Of a stretch of 64,000 nucleotides of DNA, positions 10,993-22,914 are shown piece by piece. Position 1 is the first letter of the stretch. Every line of letters begins with the position of its first letter. The translations under genes and the position numbers were made by a program. Under the pieces are notes generated by a model. The model did no database searches. It saw nothing but the letters and a program-made list of their open reading frames with translations, and had not been told where the DNA came from. The stretch comes from Atherinomorus stipes (Eukaryota; Chordata; Actinopteri; Atheriniformes; Atherinidae), in the NCBI GenBank assembly GCA_023101725.1, contig JALJCO010001210.1, positions 16,273 to 80,272 on the forward strand. The letters run 5' to 3'.

Positions 10993-12334
10993 TTTGACTA
11001 GAAATTTAAGTTTTTATCAGGATACCAGCAGGTAAACACAATAATTTAGCAAATATTCTGAACCAAAATGTACCAGATAGGTTATTTACCACTTCCAATG
11101 GCTGCAAAATATAACCTATGCCCATTTCTGCTGGCATCCGTTGGAGCTTTTGGATATCAAAACTACCTTTGGCTTCGCCAACATCTGCCATTGTGCATTG
11201 TATTAGGGGGTCAGGACCTCCCAAAGCCCCCCAGCAATTTGAACCCTGATTGAGACTCAGTTTGTGTCCATAAAGTCGAGTTTGAATTCCCCCTCGTGCT
11301 GTTTATTTTTAACTCAGCAGATTTCCGAGCTGCTGCTGAGTTGTGGAAGATTCAACCCCGGAGAGAGTGTGGGAATCAGTCAAACACTGCAGATACACCT
11401 GCTGGTTTTCTTCCCTCAGTGCGAAACATGATCGGCTCCAGTCAGCTGTATCTGCTAGGGGGAAAAACTCTTTAACGTGCCTTATTCACTGATTTACAAA
11501 GAAGAGATGGAGTTAAGGGATGTATCCAGCAGCCCAGGAATGACCCCACTGAAATCTCATATGAGTCATAATCCACAACATTTGAAATGGCTCCAAATTA
11601 GTGTGTGAGACAGAGGCTGAAACTAATGCAGTCTTAATGGCCGCATTTAGTTTCTTGGTCTAGCTGAATTGTTGAAGAGCTCCAATAAGCGATTAGGCCC
11701 ATTAGTCAGCTGCAGATCTGGTAGTACACACTGAAATGAGCCCATAAGCTACCTGCACACACCTGCACACTTCAGTCTCCTCATGCATCTCAAAACCCTT
11801 CACACACAAGCGTATACCAGCAGTTTGTCTTTGTCATTGACTTGCACACTTTGCCTTTACAAACACACACATTTGTTTATTTCCCACCACAACCCGTCAT
11901 TGAAGGCTCCTCCATCAATTAATTTGTTGCTACACCGTGGAAGGAGTTTCCTAACGAGGCAGTGTGATGAGAGACAGATTAATGAGAAGTCGGATGCTGG
12001 AGGAGGTGAATAAGGAGCCCAAAAGCTGCGACACCAGTCAGGTGATAAACGGAGGTCAAACAGGAAGCGGCGACAGCTGCAGATTCTGTTGTGGTCCTTC
12101 AAATAAATGAACAGAAGAAGGGAGATTTTATGTGTGCTCGTTGGATTTAACGAGAATTCAGCTCTGATTAATGCGAAGAAGAAAGGTAGTTTTGTTGAAA
12201 AGATTGTTGAATAAAAAGGCAACATCTGGAGAGATGTCCTGTTTTGGTGGTTCCTGCAGAGTGGATGACCTCGGTTATTGAACAAGGATTATGATCTGTT
12301 GTGTCTGGGACCGTATGGCCCTGTTTCATGGGGC
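10993..12334. other. Unassigned
   Basis: No gene is supported. Open frames on both strands around 11783-12350 overlap each other and have no splice signals or motifs. CACACA-rich patches lie near 11755-11870. Confidence 0.35.
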
Positions 12335-12478
12335 TTAAACCTGGTCGCATGGGCTGGTTCCGGAGACAGGACTAAAAGCTAGTCCCAGACTATGATCTGG
12401 TTCCAGAGATGGGATTTAAGGCAAGTCCAAGACTATGGGCCAGTTCCAAAGATAGGACTCAAGGTGAGTCTAAGACCA
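12335..12478 (+). repeat. 43-bp minisatellite, degenerate block 1
   Basis: There are about three diverged units with the pattern ATGGGCTGGTTCCAGAGA, then a GGGATTTAAGGC-like stretch, then AGTCCAAGACT. It belongs to the same family as the large blocks at 14152 and 17901. Confidence 0.8.
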
Positions 12479-14151
12479 GTGGCGTCACCAGCCGATTTTC
12501 CCGGGGCTTCAGCCCCGGATGTTGTGAGTCTAGCCCCGGGTATGAATTTACTGTTTAACCACCTTTTCCCGGAAAACAAGTTTGATAAAAATCCAAATGA
12601 CCCAGCTTTCTACCGGCACTTGAAGGCACCATGAATGCGCGGGTCCAGCCTCGCTTCCATTGGTGTGGTGTGTGAGTGAGCATGTGTGTGTGTGAAGTCC
12701 GAGGTCCGATAAGCCCCCCCCCCATCTGATGTCAGACGAAGCAAGTTTGTCAGCTCCGTGTGAGCATGTGCAGAGGAGAGCAGCAGTCACATTAAAGGTA
12801 TAGTCCGAAGTTCCCCCTGTAAAAAATAAACTTGAGACTTGAGCAAGTGAAATCCGTCTCAAACCTCGCCTTTGGGTCTCTACTTCCGTGCCGTGGTGCG
12901 CTTGAATGCAGCTCTCTCTCCTCCTGCCTGTAATTTGCTCTTTTGTATTGTTTTGTTCTGGTCGGGACGTTTCTGGGTGGAGATTTCTGTTTATATCGGC
13001 AGCCAATGACAGAGCTAAGAGCATGACACTGTTTGGAAATAACCTCATGATTAGAGCAGACGCCAGTCACTCGAACTTTCGAAGGAAAAAAAAAAGAAAG
13101 AAAGAAAACACCGTGTATGCACCGAACAAAAGGTAAGAGTTTCAGATAATGCACTTTGGAAAACCAGCTTAATCATAGTTTGGCTTGTACCCGCTTCTGA
13201 GCTCTGAAGGAGAAGCTTGAAGTTGAATAGGCTAGCTAGAACGAGGCGGCCATTAGCCTGAGAGGGAGGAGCGCTAAGTTTGAATACTGCTGTTTGCAAA
13301 CAGAAACGCTGGAGGGACTTCGGACTCTTACCTTTAAAGTATCAGCAGATGATGAGAGCGGAGATAGACAGAAAATATGAGAGAAAGCAGCAGTTACATC
13401 CTCAGCTTTTCAGCAGGAAAGTATATCACAGTGTTGACTCTTTTTTTTTCTCCTTCAAAACAATTTGGAAAAGTCAACATAAAATCCCCCAACATAAAAA
13501 ACGAGGCTGAAGTTAGCAGCAACTCCTTTCCCAGCTTCTGTTTCGATTTTGGCTTAAAGGGCAATTACACTCATAATTTTCTACTGACAACATTTAACAA
13601 GGTCCTGTGTAAAAACTACAGCATGTAGACTTTTCAAACCTGGACTCAGATGTTCTTTAGGGACTGCAGGTTAATTAAAGCACTGTTTCTGATTTGTGAA
13701 ACCTATAAATGAATAAATGAGAAAGGAAATGAGAACAAATGTGGAGAAGAACACAAATGAGTAGGAGAAAAGGAGAACAAGTGATGAGTAGAAGAGAACA
13801 AATTAGGAAGAAAAAGAAGAGCTTGAGATAAGAAGAGCAGGTGAGAAAAGAACGTGATGAGGAGGGTCAGTGATGAGTCAAAGAGAAGACAAAAGGTTAA
13901 TACTGTATGAACTGTTCTGCGTGAGTGCAACAAATGTGTTTTAGCAACATAATGGTCAACATTTCATTGCTGATTTTGTGGTTAGTTTTTTTTTTTTTTT
14001 TAAATTGATAATTTATCCGCTCCATTATGTCTATTATTGCCTTCTAAAACACATTTTTGTAGCGAAAGACTAGCAAAAAGCTTGTCTAATTTTTTTTTTT
14101 TTTTTCAAATTTACACCTAGTGCGACTTCGGGCTAAGCCCAGGTTATCCTT
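12479..14151. mobile_element. Insertion between minisatellite blocks 1 and 2
   Basis: About 1.67 kb of unrelated sequence separates two blocks of the same minisatellite. It begins CAGTGGCGTCACCAGCC and continues into a GGGGCTTCAGCCCCGG motif. Near its right end a GGGCTAAGCCC motif lies in roughly mirrored position. CAGTGGCG starts are common for hAT-type elements, but no clean right terminus or target duplication was found. It contains the nested MITE at 12793-13337 and a GA-rich tract at about 13720-13880. Confidence 0.5.
12793..13337 (+). mobile_element. MITE with TAAAGG-AGTCCGAAGT termini, copy 1
   Basis: The inverted termini read TAAAGGTATAGTCCGAAGTT and, at the right, ACTTCGGACTCTTACCTTTA. 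A second copy lies in opposite orientation at 39087-39720. Both contain the same internal AAAG/CTTT site: here only a few AAAG units, there about 30. Frames reading MRLFPNSVMLLALSLAADIN occur in both copies, reflecting shared element sequence and not a host gene. Confidence 0.85.
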
Positions 14152-15668
14152 TAAGGCTGGAGCCTGTCTAAAACTATGGACCAGGTCCAGAGACTGGGTT
14201 TAGGACTCGTCCCAGACTATGGGCTGGGTCTAGAGATGGGGTGAAAGGCTATTCCAAGACTATGGGCCAGTTCCAAAGATAGGACTCAAGGTTAGTTCAA
14301 GACTATGGGCCGGGTCCAAAGACAGGGTTTAATGCTTGCCCCAGACTATGCGCCAGGTCCAAAGACAGGGTTTAAGGCCCGTCCCAGACGATGGGCCAGG
14401 TCCAAAGACAGGGTTTAAGGCTACTCCCAGACTATGGACCAGTTAAAGGGTTGGGACTCAAGGCTCCTTCCAGACTATGGGCTGGTTCCAGAGATGGGAT
14501 TTAAGACTAATCCCAGAGTATGGGCTGGTTCCAGAGACAGGGTTTAAGACTTGTCCCAGTTCATGGGCTGGTTCCAGACACAGGGTTTAAGGCTAGTCCC
14601 AGTTCATGGGCCGATTCCAGAGACAGGGTTTAAGACTTGTCCCAGTTCATGGGCCGATTCCAGAGACAGGGTTTAAGACTTGTCCCAGCCCATGGGCTGG
14701 TTCCAGAGACAGGGTTTAAGACTTGTCCCAGCCCATGGGCTGGTTCCAGAGACAGGGTTTAAGACTTGTCCCAGCCCATGGGCTGGTTCCAGAGACAGGG
14801 TTTAAGACTTGTCCCAGCCCATGGGCTGGTTCCAGAGACAGGGTTTAAGACTTGTCCCAGCCCATGGGCTGGTTCCAGAGACAGGGTTTAAGACTTGTCC
14901 CAGTCCATGGGCTGGTTCCAGACACAGGGTTTAAGGCTAGTCCCAGTTCATGGGCTGGTCCCAGACACAGGGTTTAAGGCTAGTCCCAGTCCATGGGCTG
15001 GTTCCAGACACAGGGTTTAAGGCTAGTCCCAGTCCATGGGCTGGTTCCAGACACAGGGTTTAAGGCTAGTCTCAGTCCATGGGCTGGTTCCAGACACAGG
15101 GTTTAAGGCTAGTCCCAGTCCATGGGCTGGTTCCAGACACAGAGTTTAAGGCTAGTCCCAGTTCATGGGCTGGTTCCAGACACAGGGTTTAAGGCTAGTC
15201 CCAGTTCATGGGCTGGTTCCAGACACAGGGTTTAAGACTTGTCCCAGTCCATGGGCTGGTTCCAGACACAGAGTTTAAGGATAGTCCCAGTCCATGGGCT
15301 GGTTCCAGACACAGGGTTTAAGACTTGTCCCAGTCCATGGGCTGGTTCCAGACACAGAGTTTAAGGCTAGTCCCAGTTCACGGGCTGGTTCCAGACACAG
15401 GGTTTAAGACTTGTCCCAGTCCATGGGCTGGTTCCAGACACAGGGTTTAAGGCTAGTCCCAGTTCATGGGCTGGTCCCAGACACAGGGTTTAAGGCTAGT
15501 CCCAGTTCATGGGCTGGTCCCAGACACAGGGTTTAAGGCTAGTCCCAGTTCATGGGCTGGTTCCAGACACAGGGTTTAAGGCTAGTCCCAGTCCATGGGC
15601 TGGTTCCAGACACAGGGTTTAAGGCTAGTCCCAGTCCATGGGCTGGTTCCAGACACAGGGTTTAAGGC
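14152..15668 (+). repeat. 43-bp minisatellite, main block, ~35 copies
   Basis: The unit contains CATGGGCTGGTTCCAGACAC, then AGGGTTTAAGGCTAGTCCCA, then GT. Spacing is 43 bp throughout. The left part (14152-14560) is more diverged and the right part is homogeneous, with two main variants (GGCTAGTCCC and GACTTGTCCC) in interspersed order. This suggests growth from the right side. Confidence 0.95.
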
Positions 15669-16185
15669 AAACTTCCATTTTCAACAAATGTAGAAGCCTT
15701 TGTAGTGTATCAGGTCCACACTGAACATTGCCAATGCAAAAAAGTACAAATACTAGACCGACGGGGCTTTCCTGACAGAAAATAACAGAAATTTCCTGTC
15801 ACTCCGTGGAAAACAGCGCCCCCAGCAACAAACCAGAAGTGACGTAGGGGTAGGCGAACGCTCCCGACTCTATTGATAAAAACATGGATCACAGCAGGAG
15901 GAGGCGACTCTAAATACAACATATATCACAGCTTTACTGCTGAAGGCCACATATACAGTATGTGTAGAGACATGAAAATGTGGAAAATAACATTGGAAAA
16001 AAAAAAATTCTAAGTCACCTCTTGATTAGTTTTCATTTTGAGATCATGTGTACAAGATGCTTGGTGTCACACATTTAGATCTTCTATGGTCTTTACACCG
16101 TTTAAGAAATCTATTCCTGTTTATTTGATTAATTTAATTATATTTCAGCAACCATCATTATGTATTGTTGAGGTTTTCAGTGTGT

Positions 16186-16813
16186 TTAAAGGGATATTGT
16201 GTAAGTTCTCCTGTGTTTTATTCACAAAAACTGATTATTTGGTTCAAAAGTGTTTTTTCATTAATCAGTAATCACTCCCATCAACAAACTGAAGTGCTCC
16301 TCTAAGTTCTAAATTTGCCGTTCGTATCATTCATTTACACATCGAGCGAGTCGGCTGGGTGGGGGCTACCATGTCGTATCGCCTTGTTTTTGCGTTCGGG
16401 GGAAGCGTGACGGTAGGAAAACACAGAAACTCACCGGACACACCGGAGTTTTCAGCTCAGTTCGAGGTAATGCCTTTGAAAAGTCACCGTGCTGCAGTGG
16501 GAGAAACCAGCGTCTCACTGATGCTGCGTTCACGTGCAGTCGGGCAGACGGCCGTTGGTAACAAACCAGATGTCATTTTAATCAATGAAGCCGAGCGAAA
16601 GACGGTAAAACATGTGTCAGGGAAAACAATACGACATCGCCATGACAACAAATCAGATGTGGACTGATGTCACTGTAACTGACGGACCACGTCTTCACAT
16701 AGAGGCCAGTGATAACTTTACATGCAGCAGCTGTCGTCGGTCTTCCCGGTTTCATGCGAACGCAGCATGAAAAGTACGAGGGAGCTGCTCCCGATTACAC
16801 AGTGTCCCTTTAA
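16186..16813. mobile_element. MITE with TTAAAGGG termini, 0.63 kb
   Basis: The left end reads TTAAAGGGATATTGTGTAAG and the right end reads ATTACACAGTGTCCCTTTAA, an imperfect inverted repeat of about 20 bp. There is no transposase. Frames at 16359 and 16722 lie in or at the edge of this element and are not called as genes. Confidence 0.65.
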
Positions 16814-17523
16814 GCGACACTTGCTGATAAATCTCCATTTAGAGGAGACGGACTCCGCTCCAGCGGATGATCTGGGGCATGAATGTCCGCCGAACAGCGA
16901 CTGCGTCTGTGTGTTTACTCTCACCCACAACCGGCTCCGTTACACGTCAACAACACACAGCAGCAGGACATTTTCCCTTTGACAATGTCCACAGATGTCT
17001 CTGCTAACAGCAACATCGTCTCACGGTCATACAAAGCGCTTTTACAGATTTTTGGAGACCAAATGTGGAGAAAAGTTGAGCGAGCCGCTGAAAGTGACCG
17101 AGGAGCCGAAATCGACCGTCCTGGAAGCCAAACGTGAGTCTGGAGGGACGATAGTTTCCTCCCTCTTCTAGTTACTCTGCGGTCAGAAATCCTCACTTTT
17201 CCCAGGATTTTGTGCTGAAAGGCAGCAGAGAAAACAGTTTTCTGCTCTGATGTGGCGGCACTCCTGGGAGCTGCAGGCGGACAGAGTCATCTCTCCCCGG
17301 TTCGTGAGCCGGGCGACACCGCTCTCTCCGTAGGAAAACAACGGGACGCAAAACTTTTTTTTTTTTCCATCACGGATCATGTGTACGGGCGTTTATGAGT
17401 CCCGCCTCCTGATTTGAGCTCTTGGTGTTGAGAGGAACAGCAACAAAAAAACACTGAAACCTTTAGAAACTCAGCAGCTAAAGCTTAGCTAACGTTCCGG
17501 TTTCTACGTCCCGCTGTTGCCGA

Positions 17524-17601
17524 GTCAATCCGGAGAAGAGGACGTCTCTGGAGGCGATCAAGAAGGTGCTGGCTGGGAAAGTTCAGCCTCAGCTGCAGAG
17601 G
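17524..17601 (+). other. Exon-like frame before a donor site, unidentified
   Basis: An open frame reads VNPEKRTSLEAIKKVLAGKV and a few more residues, then meets a good donor (CAGAG then GTGAGG). Codon use and the amphipathic look suggest coding origin. No convincing acceptor or start codon is seen just upstream, and no family is recognised. It may be a chance frame or a remnant carried inside the insertion. Confidence 0.25.
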
Positions 17602-17900
17602 TGAGGTTCAGAAAGAAGACGATGTTCAGAGAGATGATGTCTAGCTGCTAATCGGCTGTTGTCTCGCCGTTTATCTGTTATTGTTTTGCATTGGTCAGTA
17701 AGTAGAATTCACAGGACTTCACCTACTCAGAGGTCAGAGGTCACATGATTCCAAAGCTGTGCGGTAATTGTGAAGGAAAGTTTTATCCCCTTCCCTTTTT
17801 AAGTAATACTTCCCAGTTCTTTTCAACTTAAGAGACCTAACAGTTACTGCCTCATCTCAGGGATGATTTTCTGCCATTATAAAGAACATGAAACATACAC

Positions 17901-18838
17901 TTTAAGGCTAGTCCCAGTCCATGGGCTGGTTCCAGAGACAGAGTTTAAGACTTGTCCCAGTCCATGGGCTGGTTCCAGAGACAGAGTTTAAGACTTGTCC
18001 CAGTCCATGGGCTGGTTCCAGAGACAGAGTTTAAGACTTGTCCCAGTCCATGGGCTGGTTCCAGAGACAGAGTTTAAGACTTGTCCCAGTCCATGGGCTG
18101 GTTCCAGAGACAGAGTTTAAGACTTGTCCCAGTCCATGGGCTGGTTCCAGAGACAGAGTTTAAGACTTGTCCCAGTCCATGGGCTGGTTCCAGGGACAGA
18201 GTTTAAGACTTGTCCCAGTCCATGGGCTGGTTCCAGGGACAGAGTTTAAGACTTGTCCCAGTCCATGGGCTGGTTCCAGAGACAGAGTTTAAGACTTGTC
18301 CCAGTCCATGGGCTGGTTCCAGGGACAGAGTTTAAGACTTGTCCCAGTCCATGGGCTGGTTCCAGGGACAGAGTTTAAGACTTGTCCCAGTCCATGGGCT
18401 GGTTCCAGGGACAGAGTTTAAGACTTGTCCCAGTCCATGGGCTGGTTCCAGAGACAGAGTTTAAGGCTAGTCCCAGTCCATGGGCTGGTTCCAGGGACAG
18501 AGTTTAAGACTTGTCCCAGTCCATGGGCTGGTTCCAGAGACAGAGTTTAAGACTTGTCCCAGTCCATGGGCTGGTTCCAGAGACAGAGTTTAAGGCTAGT
18601 CCCAGTCCATGGGCTGGTTCCAGAGACAGAGTTTAAGACTTGTCCCAGTCCATGGGCTGGTTCCAGAGACAGGGTTTAAGGCTAGTCCCAGTCCATGGGC
18701 TGGTTCCAGAGACAGGGTTTAAGGCTAGTCCCAGTCCATGGGCTGGTTCCAGAGACAGAGTTTAAGACTTGTCCCAGTCCATGGGCTGGTTCCAGAGACA
18801 GAGTTTAAGGCTAGTCCCAGTCCATGGGCTGGTTCCAA
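17901..18838 (+). repeat. 43-bp minisatellite, block 3, ~22 copies
   Basis: The repeat is the same 43-bp family, but units here mostly read CCAGAGACAGAGTTTAAGAC, a variant less common in block 2. Blocks 2 and 3 have therefore homogenised separately since they were split. The plus and minus open frames across the right end are repeat-derived. Confidence 0.95.
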
Positions 18839-19825
18839 GGATGGGCCTGGAAGCGCATCTTCATTGATATGTTGAGGTTCTTTTTTCTCCATAATCAACA
18901 GTGTATTTATTCTGCATTTGTTGCAGACATCAGTTTGTTTCTTTGTGTTTTTTTTTTTCCAGTTTTCAACATTTCCCAACAGAAGCTGCATCTTAAAGAA
19001 GCTTTTTATCTGTTGTTGCTCTCATTTACCTGCAGGTCAGTCGTCCTGATGCCCTGTCCATACAAACACTTGTGGGAAAAATAAGGCTTCTGTTTTAGCT
19101 GAAGAAAATCTTCCCATTTCCCAGAGATACAGCAGTGAATGCAAAGACAAAGTTTCTGTTTATGAATTTGGAAAATGTGCTCCCTGTTCTTTGTAGTGCA
19201 AACTCAAGGTCAGCAGACATATTACAGCCCTGACAGGAGCGCTGGACTGAGCCAGGGAGCGAGGACACGTCCGGCTGCTGGCAGCCTGCTCGGCCTCACC
19301 GCCGCTCTCTCCCAGGCGCTTTATAGCTTTATTGATCTGGACGGGGCAGTGGAGCACACAGGCCTATTACTGAACACCTTGTTGGTTGCTGTGTTTCTTT
19401 TATGGTCATTCAGCAACTGAGTCGGGGGTGGCAGGGGAGCCTCCATCTTCTGACCACTGTTTGTTCATTTTTTTTATTTTTCAAGCTGGAAAATAAGAAA
19501 CTAAAATGAATTTAGCTGTGGTGAAGAATGCCAACAGTTCTTTTCTCCCAGTGCAGTCTTGCTGTATTTTGGGATTTAAAAAAAAGATGAAAAGCTTAAA
19601 TATTAAACCAGGAAATGGTTATAAAGTGACTTAATCAATGTGAAGACGGTTACCATGTTCAGTTTTATTGAATAAACTCCTTTTCTTAGAATTATTTTTA
19701 TTCATGAAGACAAAATAAGAAATATTCACTATATTTTAGAGCAGCTAAAAATGTTAGTAGTTGCCTTTTCAGAAAATTGACAGGATTTGGCATCAAGTTC
19801 TGCACAAGTCTGCTTATTACAACAG
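18839..19825. other. Unassigned
   Basis: No gene is supported. A frame at 19175-19420 encodes a hydrophobic C-terminal stretch but has no splice context or recognised motif. Confidence 0.35.
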
Positions 19826-19953
<128 letters not shown>

Positions 19954-20479
19954 CATGTCCAATATACTGATATTGTCCAATTCTTCATAAAAAAATTAAA
20001 CTTAATCATCATCTAAAATCAGTTTTAAGCAAAGCAAGTAAGTGATGGGTGAGTGGTGTGATTCCCAAAATGTCTTTTTATTGTTACTGGCAAAGCCATT
20101 TAATTTCTCTCATTAATCTAAATAATCTATCTACTTCTAATCGATCTAATTAATCTTGAAATAAAGTAAAATTAGTCCATTTTCTATCTAAATAGCATGT
20201 TTCAAGATGAAAAAAACCCAAAGCAGGCTACTTTAAAATAAAACGCAAAGCAGGATAAAAATGAGGAATGTTCAATATTGGCTTTTTTTTCCTCGATATC
20301 CAATATTGTCTAACTTTTAATCAACTGACATCAACCAATACTGATCTCTGCAGACAACTGTGAGGTTGTATCTCTCATATTCTGAGAGATACAACTATAT
20401 TCTGCTCTGAGATCAAAGATCCCAAAATCTCCTTAACTCAGCCAGAGGAGTTCATTTTGGACATCTGGCTGCCAGATAT

Positions 20480-20668
20480 CAGATACTAGCAGGTATGAGA
20501 TACTACCATATAATAGATACTAGCAGGTATTAGATACTACCATATAATAGATACTAGCAGGTATTAGATACTACCATATAATAGATACTAGCAGGTATTA
20601 GATACTACCATATAATAGATACTAGCAGGTATGAGATACTACCATATAATAGATACTAGCAGGTATTA
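20480..20668 (-). repeat. 34-bp tandem repeat inside family A copy A1
   Basis: There are about 5.5 units of AGATACTAGCAGGTATTAG plus ATACTACCATATAAT. The same array occurs in copy A9 (36146-36392) in the opposite orientation, and a few units occur in A10. It is an internal feature of the family with variable copy number. Confidence 0.9.
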
Positions 20669-20999
20669 GCCAACATGTGGCTAATTCTAATGTTTCTAAC
20701 AACTTGGTAACTTAACCAACAACTTAAAACCAGACATATTATCAGCAGCTTCAAAGCAAGTTGGTCTGCAGCAGCAGCAGCTGCACCGTAGTGACACGAC
20801 TCTGAAAGGAATGCTGGGATATGAAGTTCTTCCAGGATAACAGGGACTTTTATACACGCTGGACCAACGCTGATGGACAAGATGATCAAGATTTGGTAAC
20901 AATATGAGATTCCTTGAGATCTTATTAGAAAAATATCAGTCAGAAAATATTTATACGGATATTTTCAGATATCACATTAATATTAATTTAAGCATAGAT

Positions 21000-21254
21000 A
21001 TATTTATTAAGAGGTACAAGGAATTTTTTTCTCAAAGTATATGGAAGACGAGCAATAAAAATAGCTATGCATATTATAATGGAAACTTTGGCTAGTCTGA
21101 ATATATTTACAGTATATGTATCTTTTTATTTTATTTCATTTTTTTTTAGTTTATTATATTTTATTATGTACACCGTGGGTTTGAGAGGACTGTAATTTCA
21201 TCTGTTGTATGTCTAACATGTGGCACATATGACAATAAAGTTGACTTTGACTTG
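21000..21254 (+). mobile_element. LINE-like 3' tail inserted in family A
   Basis: The sequence ends ACAATAAAGTTGACTTTGAC, a 3' end typical of several fish non-LTR retrotransposons. It lies between two parts of family A. No coding part is left and the left boundary is uncertain. Confidence 0.45.
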
Positions 21255-21519
21255 CAAGATCTTGTTGTTCCGTTATGTAATCTTGCGGTGTTGGTTTCAG
21301 TAAAAAAAAAAAACACAAAAAAAGATACCAATATTTTGAGATATCACTTTTTAATGCCGATATCGGCCGATAACATTGGACATTCCTAAGTGAAGAGTTT
21401 ATTTTAAAGCAAAGTCAGTGTTCAGAGTGTCATCTGTTCCATACTGAGTCTGGTTGACCTGCTAAATGTAGAAGTAGAATAATCTCATGTGTCGATGGAA
21501 GAAAATGTTAAATTAAGAC

Positions 21520-21690
21520 GTTTGCCCAGAATAACAGAGACTTTCATAAATCTTGGACCATTGAGATTTTGTTAATTGAAAAATTATCGGTCTGAAAAAA
21601 AATTATACAAATATTTTCAGCTATCACATTTTAATGCCAGTATCGGCTGGTGATATCGGTAGGCCAAAATCAGACATCTGCTTATCACTG
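21520..21690 (-). repeat. Family A fragment A2
   Basis: Contains the family arm with TTTTAATGCCAGTATCGG and a TCGGTCTGAAAAAAA-like block in reverse orientation. The rest of the element is missing. Confidence 0.6.
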
Positions 21691-22744
21691 ATTTGACTCG
21701 GGTGTGTTGAAGCAGAGAAACCCCTAAAACCAGCAGGACCTTGAGGCCCAGGATTAAAAATTTCTGCATCAGACCTTCCTAAAGAGCCAGAGTTAGTCGA
21801 GTCATGTCAGCTATCAGCTGTGACTCAGCCTCATTCTGATTACAGTGATTAAAACCTCTTATATTCATTAATCCATGTAATTTTCTCTCACATATCCTTA
21901 AACAGAAGCATGATCACCGTCACACTCGCCTCTCTTCTAACTTGTCATGTTCTGATTTAACATCAGCAGCTTCATGCACTTTTTTGCACATTTTCTGCTG
22001 GCTGTGCATAAAAACTTTCCCCACAAGTTGTGCTGTGCAATAAAGCTACAGTTTGTCAATTATAATAGCGCTTCTTCAGCAATAACACACGTCCAGTTCT
22101 GATGATGGAGTTGCAAATACCGTCCCAAACGGCCTCCGCTTCCCAGCGCTCTCGCCAGCATTTATCTCCTCCTGAAGTGACCTCCTGTTTGCAGAGGAGT
22201 CGGGGGTGGGGGGTTCAGTCTTAACCTGACCGATAAGAGTCCTTCTGTACGTGCAGCTGCCTTCAGGAGCTTTTTATTTTGGGTGAAGTCAGCAGTTGGG
22301 TGAGCTGCAGCTTGATGAAACAGCTCAGGAGCGTTGTAGCTTGTAAGAACGGCGGCTGTCAGATCTGCTTTGGGAACACGGCTGCAGGGATTTGTAGCAT
22401 TAGTCTTCCTGATGCTAATGATACATCACACCTGTCCAAACGTGATTAATGGAGGCTGAACTTGTAACCGTCACATATTCAATTCTGTCTCAGCAGTTTG
22501 GATTCATGCAGTCTGAACCGCAGAGAAAGACAAGACAGGATCATTTTGATTAGATGATTTGAAATGCACAACTTTTTTCTTCTGAACTGCTCACATTTTA
22601 AAAATAAACTTCTTTTCCAAACATTTTCTTCCATCAACTCATGAGATTATTCTACTTCTACATTTATCAGGTCACCCAGACTCAGCCAGTTTGGAACAGG
22701 CAACACTCTGAACCCTGACTTTGCTTTAATAGAAACTCTTTAGT
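21691..22744. other. Unassigned
   Basis: No gene is supported. A GAGAAACCCCTAAAACC-type stretch near 21715-21760 resembles a dispersed sequence also seen near 29375-29400 in reverse (GCTTCAACACACCTGA). Confidence 0.35.
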
Positions 22745-22912
22745 TAGAGATATCCAATATTATCAGCCAATATTGGCATTGAAATATGATATCGGCAAAT
22801 ATCAGCATAGTTTTTTTTCGGACCGATAACAATATTTTGCAAGATCTTGTTACATTAGCAGTGATTCAGCATGTAGAAAAACCCTGTTGTTCTGGGAAAA
22901 AAAGAACATACA
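22745..22912 (+). repeat. Family A fragment A3, cut by the Tc1 copy
   Basis: Reads from the AATATTATCAGCCAATATTGG start to the GCATGTAGAAAAACCCTGTT block and stops where the Tc1 element begins. The expected continuation is not found on the far side. Confidence 0.65.
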
Positions 22913-22914
22913 TA

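Larger units (their letters stand above)
15669..17900. mobile_element. 2.23-kb insertion between minisatellite blocks 2 and 3
   Basis: The sequence is bounded by TTTAAGGC on both sides (15661-15668 and 17901-17908). This could be an 8-bp target duplication, although the 8-mer is also part of the repeat unit. The ends do not form a clear inverted repeat. Its last ~120 bases are the same repeat as 44507-44640 in reverse. It contains a nested MITE (16186-16813) and an exon-like frame near 17524. Other open frames here are unsupported. Confidence 0.5.
20265..21395 (-). mobile_element. Family A element, copy A1, with internal insertion
   Basis: Family A is the commonest repeat in the window. Read in its plus orientation it has ends like GGATGTCCGATATTATC and, at the other side, GGACAATATCGGTAT. 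Its core contains GCATTCCTTTCAGAGTC and CTGGTTTTAAGTTGTTGG, and its arms are rich in GATATC/CCGATATCGG. This copy is reversed. It carries a 34-bp tandem array and is interrupted by a LINE-like tail before resuming at about 21256. Confidence 0.75.

Noticed and set aside
12548..13048. 166-codon minus-strand frame partly shared with 39470-39673
   Set aside because: The shared part is MITE sequence. No start context, splice site or domain supports a gene.
14152..18838. Regularly spaced repeats that could look like a CRISPR array
   Set aside because: The units are contiguous 43-bp tandem repeats with no unique spacers, and the sequence is eukaryotic.
20656..20902. Cys/Leu-rich frames that look like a small membrane protein, also seen at 25996-26220
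   Set aside because: They are the core of the family A transposable element, present in many broken copies.
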